Below are positions 1 to 8,832 of a DNA stretch of 64,000 nucleotides, piece after piece. The position numbers were made by a program, and so were the translations under genes. The notes under the pieces were generated by a model. It had not been told where the DNA came from. It worked only from the letters and a program-made list of their open reading frames with translations, and made no database searches. Position 1 is the stretch's first letter. Each line of letters opens with the position of its first letter. The DNA is from Pseudogracilibacillus sp037071985 (GTDB lineage: Bacteria > Bacillota > Bacilli > Bacillales > Amphibacillaceae): positions 1-64,000 of the forward strand of contig NZ_JAXHDF010000012.1 of the NCBI RefSeq assembly GCF_037071985.1, in the 5' to 3' direction.

Positions 1-1
1 A

Positions 2-24
2 GACTGCAAAAATAATTTGCAGTC
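2..24 (-). terminator. Probable terminator hairpin downstream of the acyl-CoA synthetase gene
   Basis: A perfect 9-bp stem (GACTGCAAA / TTTGCAGTC, loop AATAA) lies 58 bases past the stop of the leftward gene. The T-tract expected on the minus strand would fall outside the window, so the call rests on stem and position only. Confidence 0.45.
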
Positions 25-82
25 AATTTATTCCTCTTTAGAGAAGCCTTCTACTCTCACAATCTTTTTTTGAAAATGATTC

Positions 83-2050
83 TTATCCCACAATCCCGCG
101 CTCTTTCACAACCTCTTTAATATGTTCGACAGCGCGTGGATCCTCAAGTCCAGTAATATCGCCTGTAATCTCTCCAGTCGTCGCGACTTCTTTCAATAAA
201 CGACGCATAATCTTTCCGCTGACAGTTTTCGGTAATTCACTAACGACAAGCACTGTTTTGGGCAGTGCAATTTTACCAATATACTCCGCAATATTTTCTC
301 GAACTGCCTGGTGTAACTCTTCCGTTTCCTCAAACCCTTCTGCCATCCGAACGAAAATAAACGGTACTTCCCCTTTAATGGCATCAGGAATACCAATTAC
401 CGCAACTTCTGAAACACCTGGAACTTCCAGTACTGCACTTTCCATCTCCATCGTACTTAACCGATGTCCGGCGACATTAAAGGAATCATCGGAACGGCCG
501 ACCACCCAAAAATGCCCATCCTCGTCAACAAGGGCGAGATCGCTCGTAAAATAGTTCCCTTTTACTTGACTGTAATATGAACTATAAAAACGATTTGGCT
601 CTTTCCAAAGTGTACGGCATAACATTGGAAACGGTTTTCGAATAACTAAATTACCTAACACTCCAGGCTCAACAGGCTTCCCATTATCGTCAACTACCGC
701 CACATCGACCCCTAAAAACTGAGCACTTGCAGATCCAGCCTTCATCGGTGATAACCAAGCTGCACCAGCAAGCGGGCATCCTGCTGTTTCTGTTTGGCCC
801 CAAGTGTTGTTTACATAGATTTTTTTCTGTCCCAATACTTCATAGGTCCAGTTCCATGTTTCAGGATCGAATGGCTCTCCTACAAGTGTGATGACATCTA
901 AACAATTTAAATCAAATTTTTCTAGCGTCTTATCGCCTAAACTTTTCAACATCCGTAATGCAGTTGGCGCAGTAAACAGCTTATTCACCCGATACTTTTC
1001 AATCATCTGATAAAAACGATCCTTGGAAGGATAATCGATTGCCCCCTCATACACTACTGTTGTTATTCCATTTGCGAGTGAACCAACAATCCCCCAAATA
1101 TGCATCGTCAGCCACCCGATATCAGCTGAGCACCAAAAAACATCATCGTCATGATGATCCATATGGTATTTCGCATACATATAATTTTGAATCACAAAAG
1201 CCATTCCTGAGTGAACAACCCCTTTAGGCTTTCCTGTCGTCCCACTCGTATAAAAGACAATTCCTGGATCATTTGCTTCCACTCTTTCTGGTTCACAAAT
1301 AATCGATTGATTTGAAACTAGATCATGCCACCAATAATCACGGCCCTCTTTCATCGGTATATCTGTTCCTAAACGATTCACGACAACGACCGCTTCCACA
1401 GATGGAATATCTTCAACAACCTGGTCTACTTTTTCCTTCAGTGTGATCACATTGCCTCGTCGTGGTGTTGCATCCGTTGTCACAATCACTTTCGGTTCAA
1501 AATTGATAAGACGATCCTTTAATGCGTTTTTAGAAAAGCCAGAAAAAATGGCATTGTAGACTGCCCCAATTCGGAAACATGCCAATACTGCAATAAAAGA
1601 TTCTGCGAGATTCGGCAAATAAATGGCAACCCCATCGCCCTTCTTAACTCCCAACGATCTTAATGCATTGGCAAAACGATTTACTTCAGCAAGGAGCATA
1701 TTATATGTATAAAACGTTGAATCTCCATTTTCACTCTCCCAAATAAGTGCCGTTCTGTTCCCAGCGCCATTCTCTATATGACGGTCCAATAGATTTATAG
1801 AAGGATTGCTAATCCCTCCTATGAAAAATTTAAAATCTGGAAGCTCACCTTGTAATGTTTCTGTCCAAGGTTCATACCACTCAAGCTCTCGTGCTACCTG
1901 ATCCCAGAATGCAATCGGATCCTCCTGAGATTCTTTCAATAACTTATGATACGCTTCGCTGCTACCAATAGAAGTTGCACCTGATTTTTCCTTGTTCGGA
2001 AAAATAAGCTTACTATTATTTACGACTTGTAAAATCCCAGTTTCATCCAC
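83..2050 (-). CDS. Acetyl-CoA synthetase-family acyl-CoA ligase (AMP-forming)
   Basis: This 655-residue enzyme activates a carboxylic acid to an acyl-adenylate and then to acyl-CoA in the cytosol. An ACAS_N-type N-terminal domain (about residues 35-95) precedes the AMP-binding domain with the P-loop-like TSGTTGKPKGVVHS motif, and the C-terminal domain carries the catalytic lysine in PKTVSGKIMRRLLK. Length fits AcsA/PrpE. The conserved WWQTE of acetyl-CoA synthetases reads TWGQTE here. The second Trp limits acyl-pocket depth in characterised Acs enzymes, so Gly suggests a substrate larger than acetate. The start is GTG with GGGAGG 10 bases upstream; the nearby ATG is out of frame. It stands alone, with no linked acetate genes. 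Confidence 0.85.
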   Translation of the reverse strand: MDETGILQVVNNSKLIFPNKEKSGATSIGSSEAYHKLLKESQEDPIAFWDQVARELEWYEPWTETLQGELPDFKFFIGGISNPSINLLDRHIENGAGNRTALIWESENGDSTFYTYNMLLAEVNRFANALRSLGVKKGDGVAIYLPNLAESFIAVLACFRIGAVYNAIFSGFSKNALKDRLINFEPKVIVTTDATPRRGNVITLKEKVDQVVEDIPSVEAVVVVNRLGTDIPMKEGRDYWWHDLVSNQSIICEPERVEANDPGIVFYTSGTTGKPKGVVHSGMAFVIQNYMYAKYHMDHHDDDVFWCSADIGWLTMHIWGIVGSLANGITTVVYEGAIDYPSKDRFYQMIEKYRVNKLFTAPTALRMLKSLGDKTLEKFDLNCLDVITLVGEPFDPETWNWTYEVLGQKKIYVNNTWGQTETAGCPLAGAAWLSPMKAGSASAQFLGVDVAVVDDNGKPVEPGVLGNLVIRKPFPMLCRTLWKEPNRFYSSYYSQVKGNYFTSDLALVDEDGHFWVVGRSDDSFNVAGHRLSTMEMESAVLEVPGVSEVAVIGIPDAIKGEVPFIFVRMAEGFEETEELHQAVRENIAEYIGKIALPKTVLVVSELPKTVSGKIMRRLLKEVATTGEITGDITGLEDPRAVEHIKEVVKERGIVG

Positions 2051-2268
2051 AAATAAAATCCTCCCTATCTCTTTTTGATTTTCAAGTAATTATTTATATT
2101 TTCTAATTATTATACGGAATATTACGAGTAATGCAAAGTCATGTTGCGATATTATTTAAGGTGGAGTACAGATTTTCTATATGAATGCTTTTCGTTAACA
2201 GGCGCCATCCATAATCGATTACTACGCTTCTACTACATTAACAAACTGTCGTGTCATACGGCAGTATC

Positions 2269-3183
2269 TTAGTTATATAATCTATGATATAAGTTAATGT
2301 TTTCTTTCGCTCGCCTAATATGATATTGGCCATAAGCTCCATATTCGTCTGGATGAACTTTTTGATCTCGGTCTGCTTTTTTCTCTTTATAAAACGACCA
2401 TAAGCACCATAAATAGTCTTGGAAAATTTTATGTAGCATAATCCTTTGTTTCTCTTCGTTTGTTGGCTCACGTTTTAAATAATTTTGTAGAAAAAACATT
2501 TCTTCTTCCTCAGTAAATTGAACCGACAAAAAGAATGTTGCTATATCCCACAGTGGATCAAACATTCCACTATATTCCCAATCGATTAAAAATAGTTTCC
2601 CATTTTCACCGAGGATGATATTTTCACTTCCAGAATCGATATGGCATGGTACTTCTGTTACTTGAAAAGAGTCATAAACTTTTTTTAAAGCCAATACATC
2701 CTTTTTTAAAGTAAATAGCTTCTCAATGATATGTGTATTCTCCTTTTTGACCAGATTTTCATAATGAAAGATTAGAGTAAACAACTCAAAACGATTTTTC
2801 ATTACTATCTTAGACTGATGGAGATGTTTAAATAAGGCAATAATTTGCTTGGTCATTTTTCTTTCCCTTGCAAATTGAGGGGTCATCAATGTAGGATCTT
2901 TAATTTTTCGAGTAATCTTTAGTCCGCTTTGTTCATCAAAATATATCAACTCCGGATTTATACCGAGTTTAGTTCCGAATATTAAATTATTTTTTTCGTT
3001 ACGTCGATCAATCAGTTCTATTGTTCCCTTACCTGGAATTCTGACAACAAGTTCCTCTCCATTTACAGTAACAAAATAACTAATATTCGTTACCCCGCCA
3101 GGTGTTCTTTTTAAATCAGTAATAACGGAATCTGATTTTTTCAACGTATTCTTAATTAAATCTGACATTTTCTTTTTATCCAA
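2269..3183 (-). CDS. LicA/choline-kinase-like phosphotransferase
   Basis: This 304-residue protein has the APH/choline kinase fold signature. The Brenner-type catalytic motif is HIDSGSEN (HxDxxxxN), followed by LIDWEYSGMFDP, where the metal-binding Asp sits, and an N-terminal region resembling the nucleotide-binding lobe (VVRIPGKG). LicA-type proteins phosphorylate choline or related small alcohols, and aminoglycoside kinases share the fold, so the substrate is not determined. The start is TTG with AAAGGG about 8 bases upstream; an ATG five codons in has no better site. It lies downstream of the threonine dehydratase but is separated from it by a strong terminator. Confidence 0.72.
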   Translation of the reverse strand: MDKKKMSDLIKNTLKKSDSVITDLKRTPGGVTNISYFVTVNGEELVVRIPGKGTIELIDRRNEKNNLIFGTKLGINPELIYFDEQSGLKITRKIKDPTLMTPQFARERKMTKQIIALFKHLHQSKIVMKNRFELFTLIFHYENLVKKENTHIIEKLFTLKKDVLALKKVYDSFQVTEVPCHIDSGSENIILGENGKLFLIDWEYSGMFDPLWDIATFFLSVQFTEEEEMFFLQNYLKREPTNEEKQRIMLHKIFQDYLWCLWSFYKEKKADRDQKVHPDEYGAYGQYHIRRAKENINLYHRLYN

Positions 3184-3215
3184 CCAAATCGCCCTTTCTG
3201 ATTTTTAGGAGAATC

Positions 3216-3242
3216 CAATAAAAAAGAGCCTGAGTGGCTCTT
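3216..3242 (-). terminator. Rho-independent terminator after threonine dehydratase
   Basis: On the minus strand AAGAGCC-ACTCA-GGCTCTT forms a 7-bp perfect stem followed by six T, directly downstream of the gene ending at 3304. Confidence 0.85.
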
Positions 3243-3303
3243 AATGCTTTAAAAGTTCTTATATCATAAGGTTGAATTGCTCTTATTATATCATATCTTT
3301 TTT

Positions 3304-4251
3304 CTATCCTAGCAATGTCGACAATTGCTCAACATCTACGTTTCCGCCAGAAATAACACAGGCAACTTTTTTTCCTGTTTCATTTAATTTTCCATTCATC
3401 GCAGCTGCAATCGTCACGGCGCTAGAAGGTTCTATCACTTGCTTCATCCGTTCATAAATAAATTTTAGTGCCACACGTATTTCATCTTCACTTACCAACA
3501 ACAGATCATCCAAGTATTTTTGCAAAACAGGAAACGTCATATCTCCTGGTTGGCTCGTTCGAAGTCCATCCGCAATTGTTGACGTCGGCGGGATACGTGT
3601 AATGGTGTTGGCTTTTAATGATAAATACGTATCATTTGCAGTATCTGGCTCTATCCCGATGACTCGTACATTAGGGTTCGATTCCTTCACCGCTGCCAGC
3701 ACACCAGAAATTAATCCCCCACCTCCTACAGGAACTAGAATCATATCGACGTCCGGTACCTGTTGTAAAATTTCCAGTCCCACCGTTCCTTGTCCAGCCA
3801 TAATGAATGCATCATCATACGGTGGAATAAACACCCCACCTCTCTCCTCAGCCAATTCTATTGCTCGCGGTATGCGTTCTGCTGACGTTGTACCACATTT
3901 TTCAATTTGCCCATTGTATGCCTGTATCGCTTCTATTTTACATCGAGTTGCATCTTCTGGAACAACAATACACGCGGGTATACCGAGCTGATTCGCAATA
4001 TAAGCAACCGCTTGTCCATGATTTCCTGATGAAGCTGCCGTAATAAATGTTGCTCCTTCCTTTACAGCCTGTTTCACTTTGTTTGTTGCTCCACGAATTT
4101 TAAAGGATCCTGTTTTTTGCAGATGCTCTGCTTTTAAAAACATATTATTTCCACAAATGCCATCCAACTGTTCCGATGTAAATATCGGGGTCACCTTCGT
4201 AATATCTTTAATACGTTCTCTTGCTTCCTGTACGTTCGCTAATGTAATCAC
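3304..4251 (-). CDS. Threonine/serine dehydratase, catabolic type (PLP-dependent)
   Basis: This 315-residue fold-type II PLP enzyme resembles threonine ammonia-lyase (TdcB-like) or serine racemase. The PLP lysine lies in KTGSFKIRGA, SSGNHGQ binds substrate carboxylate, and the glycine-rich phosphate loop is VGGGGL. There is no C-terminal ACT-like regulatory domain, which distinguishes it from biosynthetic IlvA and fits a catabolic deaminase giving 2-oxobutyrate and ammonia. The start is GTG with GGAGG 7 bases upstream. It is a single-gene transcript ending at the terminator near 3216. Serine racemase activity cannot be excluded from sequence. Confidence 0.85.
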   Translation of the reverse strand: MITLANVQEARERIKDITKVTPIFTSEQLDGICGNNMFLKAEHLQKTGSFKIRGATNKVKQAVKEGATFITAASSGNHGQAVAYIANQLGIPACIVVPEDATRCKIEAIQAYNGQIEKCGTTSAERIPRAIELAEERGGVFIPPYDDAFIMAGQGTVGLEILQQVPDVDMILVPVGGGGLISGVLAAVKESNPNVRVIGIEPDTANDTYLSLKANTITRIPPTSTIADGLRTSQPGDMTFPVLQKYLDDLLLVSEDEIRVALKFIYERMKQVIEPSSAVTIAAAMNGKLNETGKKVACVISGGNVDVEQLSTLLG

Positions 4252-4259
4252 GATTTAAC

Positions 4260-5021
4260 CTCCATTTTTACGTTGTTTTTTCTCACCTATTTTTCGTATT
4301 TTAATTGTTTTCAATCTACTTCTTTTCAAAACACATTTCACATATTAATTTGCCGTTATTGCTGAGGTATGCTTTAATTTCTGTCATTCCTTTTATTGTA
4401 GGATATTTCATTTTACATATACTTCTTCATTTCCTTTAATATCTTTTCCACAATCCGAAAAATTTGGCCTCATATTAAACATACCTTACTTCCAATACAT
4501 CCTTCCTGTTGTTGAATTATATTGTACAACTATTCCCCTCTTTTTCAAAAATATAGGAAAACTTGAGCGTGACGGAATGACTAGTGTCTATTCGTTACAC
4601 TTCTTTCGGAGATCCGCCGAGTTGTGGCATGATTAGCACTTATTCATTACACTTCTTGCAGAGATCCACCAAGTTGTGGCATGATTAGCACTTATTCGTT
4701 ACACTTCTTGCGGAAGCCCACTGAGTTGTGGCATGATTAGCACTTATTCGTCACACTTCTTCCGCAGATCCACCGAGTTGTGGCATGATTAGCACTTATT
4801 CGTTACACTTCTTGCAGAGATCCACCGAGTTGCGGCATGATTAGCACTTATTTGTCACACTTCCTACGGTGATCCGCCAAGTTAGAGTATGATTACTTTC
4901 TCATATATAAAACGTACGAATATCTATGTTACAATAAATACTAATCAGATGAGGAGTTTATCACCTCGCTTCTGTTGCTGCAAAAAATGTTAGCAATATA
5001 AAAAGAGAGTAGGATAATTAG
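4260..5021. other. Gene-free stretch containing the 52-bp tandem array
   Basis: No coding sequence with a ribosome binding site is visible. The left 300 bases are unremarkable AT-rich sequence; the right part is the tandem array described separately, followed by the short leader of the ASCH gene. Confidence 0.7.
4569..4896. repeat. Tandem array, 52-bp period, about 6.3 copies
   Basis: Units begin at 4569 (degenerate), 4621, 4673, 4725, 4777, 4829 and 4881 (partial), an exact 52-base spacing each time. The best conserved core is gttgtggcatgattagcact followed by tattcgttacacttcttgc and a variable agatccacc segment. The outer copies are the most diverged. A 52-base period is not a multiple of three, so the array is not a coding repeat. 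It lies between the threonine dehydratase start and the ASCH gene. Confidence 0.95.
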
Positions 5022-5495
5022 ATGAAAAATGAGTCTGCCATCCAGTTATGGGAGGAATATAAAGAAATAAACCGACAAACACCTGAAGATTACGATGTAT
5101 GGGCTTTTGGTAATTCAAAAGCAATGGCTGATGAGCTCGCTGAACTCGTATTAAGCGGAATCAAAACCGCAACCGCCTCTAATTATATTTTATATGAACT
5201 TGAAAATGAAAAACTGCCTTATCCAGGTCTTTTCAATATCATTTTAAATGGTAATGAAGAAGCAGTCGCCATTATCGAAACAACAGATATTGAAATTATT
5301 CCCTTTAATAAAGTAACAGAAGAGCATGCATATTTGGAAGGAGAAGGAGACCGATCGCTAGATTATTGGCGTGATGTACATGAAAAGTTTTTTGAAGAGG
5401 AGTTTTCTTCCATAAATCAGACCTTTGATGAAACGATGCTCGTTGTTTGTGAACGATTTAAAGTCGTGTATACGAAAGAAACCAATGAAAATTAA
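5022..5495 (+). CDS. ASCH domain protein
   Basis: This 157-residue soluble protein contains an ASCH (ASC-1 homology) domain with the characteristic GIKTATAS motif (residues about 46-53), matching the family's GxKxxTxR/S pattern. ASCH folds resemble PUA domains and are thought to bind RNA; one bacterial relative has amidohydrolase activity on N4-acetylcytidine, but the substrate here is unknown. The ribosome site is weak (AGAGAGTAGGA). The stop overlaps the next gene by 11 bases, so the two are probably translationally coupled. Confidence 0.75.
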   Translation: MKNESAIQLWEEYKEINRQTPEDYDVWAFGNSKAMADELAELVLSGIKTATASNYILYELENEKLPYPGLFNIILNGNEEAVAIIETTDIEIIPFNKVTEEHAYLEGEGDRSLDYWRDVHEKFFEEEFSSINQTFDETMLVVCERFKVVYTKETNEN

Positions 5496-5937
5496 AATCG
5501 GGTTTACTATTTTCATATTGCTCGTTGTTATCTTTGCCTTTATCCTCATCAATGACAATCGAAAAGGAGTTGACCAAACCTATTTATTACCGCTGAATTA
5601 CGAAGGCTGTGTCATCATCTATTATGATATAGAAAATGCTCCTCCTCTTGAAATTGTCGATAATATGATCACCTATGAAGTTCCAAAAGATGGGATCATT
5701 GAAACCTCTTCCCCGATGGAATTCGGCTGGGTGAGCAGAAATCATTCCGGCAGCTATCAGTTACATGCATTTTATATCGACAAAAACGGGAACAAAGTTA
5801 GAGAATTAACGCACGACGAGATGCCTTTTGGCGCGACAGGTTCCATGGAGAGTGAAGAAAAGGAGCAACATTATTATATGCAATTTTTTGGTCCAGATGG
5901 TATTGAAAATAAAGGATGCCCGGCGGCAGAGTTTTAA
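5485..5937 (+). CDS. Membrane-anchored protein, DUF6843-like
   Basis: The 150-residue product starts at the ATG overlapping the ASCH gene stop; a longer in-frame start at 5425 lies deep inside that gene and has no ribosome site. Residues 5-22 form one hydrophobic segment, so the rest is probably extracytoplasmic. The soluble part contains YEGCVIIYYDIENAPPL and a PKDGIIETSSP stretch, which I associate from memory with the DUF6843 family; no function is known to me. It converges with the PgeF-like gene, the two stops being 3 bases apart. Confidence 0.7.
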   Translation: MKIKIGFTIFILLVVIFAFILINDNRKGVDQTYLLPLNYEGCVIIYYDIENAPPLEIVDNMITYEVPKDGIIETSSPMEFGWVSRNHSGSYQLHAFYIDKNGNKVRELTHDEMPFGATGSMESEEKEQHYYMQFFGPDGIENKGCPAAEF

Positions 5938-5940
5938 CTG

Positions 5941-6699
5941 TTATTTCCTCATGATAAAGCTGAGGTGCCGCCCGGTTCCCTTATTCTCTCGGTGTGAGAA
6001 TCCATCATCACTTTTATAAGTGCACGTAGAATCGATAAATATTTGAGCAGACCAAATACCTTCCATTTCACATTGCTTTTTCACTATTTTTTGATTATCG
6101 ATATGGTATTTTTTCGTTTGTGCATTATACTTAATGAATTCATCCGCATAGCCAAGTGCGGCAAATTTCTTATTTACATCTTCATCTACTTCAAATTTTT
6201 CCTGATTGATCGCCGAACCGATATATACGAAGAATCCTTCTGGATTACAATTTTCCTCTTTAACCAAATGGTGAAACAATTTCCGCGTAATCTCTTTTAC
6301 CGTCCCTTGCCAACCTGAATGAACTACACCGATTAAACCACACTTCACATGATAAAACATAATCGGAACACAATCTGCTGTAAAACTGGACAACACGATA
6401 TTAGGTTCTATTGTGTACAAGGCATCTGTATTTTGAATCGCATCTTGCAATGACGTAGTCCCTCTTCCTTTATCTGCTGTTGTCACCTTAGCAAAATTTG
6501 CACTATGCGTCTGATTCGCACATACAAATTGATCCAGCTCAACATGTAGAAAATCAGCAAGCTTTTTACGATTGTTTATTACTTGTTCAGGATGGTCTGT
6601 TACATGAAGTGCCATATTATTCTCATCGGGTGCTATTAAGTCTTTTAATGTCATACCAGCAACAAAACGGTCATTTTGGACATAAAGCTTCGTTTTCAT
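5941..6699 (-). CDS. PgeF/YlmD-family multicopper-type protein (peptidoglycan editing factor-like)
   Basis: This 252-residue DUF152 protein has the family motifs with all three putative metal ligands: His in NQTHSANF, Cys in TADCVPI and His in HSGWQGT. PgeF of E. coli removes misincorporated L-Ser from peptidoglycan precursors; other members act on purine nucleosides or phenols. The usual Gram-positive copy (YlmD) sits in the division cluster; this one does not, so it may be a paralogue. I chose the ATG at 6699, which has GGAATAGGTG just upstream; the ATG 11 codons earlier has no ribosome site. Confidence 0.8.
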   Translation of the reverse strand: MKTKLYVQNDRFVAGMTLKDLIAPDENNMALHVTDHPEQVINNRKKLADFLHVELDQFVCANQTHSANFAKVTTADKGRGTTSLQDAIQNTDALYTIEPNIVLSSFTADCVPIMFYHVKCGLIGVVHSGWQGTVKEITRKLFHHLVKEENCNPEGFFVYIGSAINQEKFEVDEDVNKKFAALGYADEFIKYNAQTKKYHIDNQKIVKKQCEMEGIWSAQIFIDSTCTYKSDDGFSHRENKGTGRHLSFIMRK

Positions 6700-6831
6700 T
6701 TCATCACCTATTCCTTTAATGCTTATCTTCATTCTAACATGGTTTTAAGTATAAAAAGATATTGAATTTGAATGAGACCAACTTTTGTTAGCTAATCAAA
6801 GGTCAAGCACACCCAATACTAATACGGTTAC

Positions 6832-7460
6832 TTATTTATATGGGTCATATACTAAATCTGCAATTTCCATTGGTTTTACTATGTCCAAATAATGTTTTTC
6901 ACCTAACCAATATCTCCTTTGATACTTATTAAGTCTCGTTTCATAAGTCCCTATATATAAATCACGGTTTAATACTCTCTCATGTCTCAATTCCTTGGGG
7001 CAGTCTAAATAAATAACAAAGTCATAAAACGTTCTCCATTCTTTTCTTTGTAAAAATATACCTTCAATAAGAACGATGCTATCAAATTCTACGATAATAT
7101 TTTTAGTCGTAGTTGAATCGGTAGTACTTTTATAAAAAGGTAAAATAATATTGTTGCAACTAGAATGTAGTGGCTCAAATAAATTAGTTATTAAGCTTTT
7201 CACATCCCATTGCAAATAATAGTATTCATACCATTCTGTCTGTCCAGTATGATATCGTTTATTTCTTTTAACAATATGGTCGTCTAGATGAAATGTTGCT
7301 ACCTTGCAGTTATTATTAATTAATGCTTGTTTAATTCTTTTTAGAAAAGTTGTTTTTCCAGCCCCACCCAATCCATCTAATCCAACGATAAAAGGACGAT
7401 GTATATGTGAACGTTTAGAAAATTGAAATAATATTTTTTTATCATCTCTTCATTCACCAT
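6832..7460 (-). CDS. Uridine kinase-like P-loop kinase, requires a -1 frameshift at a poly-A run
   Basis: The main frame encodes a nucleoside-kinase-like protein: Walker A GLDGLGGAGKTTF, LDDHIVKRN near the acceptor site, and a DCPKELRHERVLNRD region. That frame has no ATG, GTG or normal ribosome site before the Walker A motif and is closed by an upstream TGA. The missing N-terminus (MVNEEMIKK...) lies in the next frame from an ATG/GTG at 7458-7460, with GGAG just upstream. The frames join at a run of seven A (7434-7440 on the complement), positioned as A-AAA-AAA relative to the upstream frame. A one-base deletion, assembly error, phase switch or programmed slippage all fit. Confidence 0.65.
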
Positions 7461-7598
7461 TTACTCCAACCCCCTTAGCTTTTGCACCTCCTTAATTGCA
7501 TATTAACATAGCTATCCAATCGACTTTTAAATATATTTTTTATTCATCGTTATTTTTATATAAGACATTGGTCATAATACAACTAGGAGGGAGAACAA

Positions 7599-8150
7599 AT
7601 GAAACGAATTATTATTAATTTAGCTTCACTCGCGTTACTGTTAACAATCACCGCCTGCGGATATAATAATCAAGGACAGACAGGAACGAATACGAATAAC
7701 GAGAGAAATGAAAATACGATTAATACGACAGAGGATGTCCGGCCAGATACAATGTCAAACGATGAAGATGCAACTTTTGACTATAATGCTACACAATACA
7801 ATGACTATATGAAAGAAAAAATGGATGAGTTGAATTTTACCGCTATATCTATAGAGGTAAAATATTCAGACGGGAAAGAATTTGAAGCAAACATTGATCA
7901 AGACCGTAACGAGCCGATTGAAGCAGAGTTAGAAGATGAGTTAACGAATAATCACGTAACTGGAAAGGCAGCATTCGATCAGATTTATGTCAAAATAAAG
8001 GATTTAAATTTAAAAAGTGATAGCGAACAACAACATGTTATTGATCAAATTCTAAAAGCATTTGATTTACCTAAAGATTATTCGATCATTGATATAGATA
8101 TTTTATTTAATGATGGGAACAAAATTGATATTGAAAAGAATAAGCAGTAG
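7599..8150 (+). CDS. YusW-like lipoprotein
   Basis: This 183-residue protein has a lipoprotein signal peptide with lipobox LTITAC, so Cys20 is the predicted lipidated residue. A low-complexity Asn/Thr linker (residues about 25-60) leads to a YusW-type domain with IEVKYSDGKEFEANID and a second strand block YSIIDIDILFNDGNKIDIE. The function of the family is not known. A strong AGGAGGG site precedes the ATG, and the stop codon lies inside the left arm of its terminator. Confidence 0.75.
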   Translation: MKRIIINLASLALLLTITACGYNNQGQTGTNTNNERNENTINTTEDVRPDTMSNDEDATFDYNATQYNDYMKEKMDELNFTAISIEVKYSDGKEFEANIDQDRNEPIEAELEDELTNNHVTGKAAFDQIYVKIKDLNLKSDSEQQHVIDQILKAFDLPKDYSIIDIDILFNDGNKIDIEKNKQ

Positions 8151-8176
8151 CACAACAGCTACTGCTTATTTCTCTT
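8142..8176 (+). terminator. Terminator of the YusW-like gene
   Basis: The 10-bp perfect stem AAGCAGTAGC / GCTACTGCTT with a 6-base loop is followed by ATTTCTCTT. It includes the stop codon of the gene and could also work for the leftward gene ending at 8315. Confidence 0.8.
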
Positions 8177-8314
8177 AATAGCACCAAGTTAGTGTTAAAA
8201 CTTTATCATTACGACTAACTTTAGTTGTACTGATGTCACGTTCTTATTATAGTAATTGGGAACCGAATCTATTATTCTGTTGCAAGAATTATCGATTTTC
8301 TTAGTTTATCCGTT

Positions 8315-8713
8315 TTACTCTTTAACTGCTATATTAATCTCCACATCACCATTAGGATAATATTTTTCAAAATCATATGTATAAGCTCGTTTTAATTCTC
8401 CCGCTTCTTCCAGTTTCCAAATATGCTCCCAAGCCTTCAGAATACCTTGTTCATCGGAAGAATCCACGCGAAAAACATTATAATTCTCATTCTCAGGCAG
8501 TTCTATATCGTCGGAATCACTTTCTTTTACACAGACACTTAAAGAATAATCACCTTGATAATCACTTTCATAGCCATGATACACACCATATGTACTTTTA
8601 TTATTATTCTCTAATTTAAATGAAGCTTCTTTCCAAAGTTCTTTAATTTTATTCATTATTTCAGGATCATTAAAGTTATTCGTACGAATACTGCTAAGTA
8701 CTTTTAATTTCAC
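8315..8713 (-). CDS. GyrI-like effector-binding domain protein
   Basis: This 132-residue stand-alone protein resembles the GyrI/AraC effector-binding fold: a YGVYHGYESDYQGDYSL segment, a later DSSDEQGILKAWEHIWKL helix and a final YPNGDVEINIAVKE strand are arranged as in YobU/YdeE-type proteins. There is no DNA-binding domain, so it probably binds a small hydrophobic or cationic ligand rather than acting as a regulator. The start is GTG with GGGAGG 9 bases upstream. Confidence 0.65.
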   Translation of the reverse strand: MKLKVLSSIRTNNFNDPEIMNKIKELWKEASFKLENNNKSTYGVYHGYESDYQGDYSLSVCVKESDSDDIELPENENYNVFRVDSSDEQGILKAWEHIWKLEEAGELKRAYTYDFEKYYPNGDVEINIAVKE

Positions 8714-8832
8714 AAGAACATTCCTCCCTTTTTAACCAATCAATTACTTGGTATATTACCATAAATAGGATTTAGTTGAAAGGTTATGCAGAAGTAAATT
8801 CAGATATATTCCAAAAATTATTCGTTAAAAAA

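Noticed and set aside
4569..4896. 52-bp array as a CRISPR
   Set aside because: The unit repeats end to end with no unique spacers and no cas genes are nearby.
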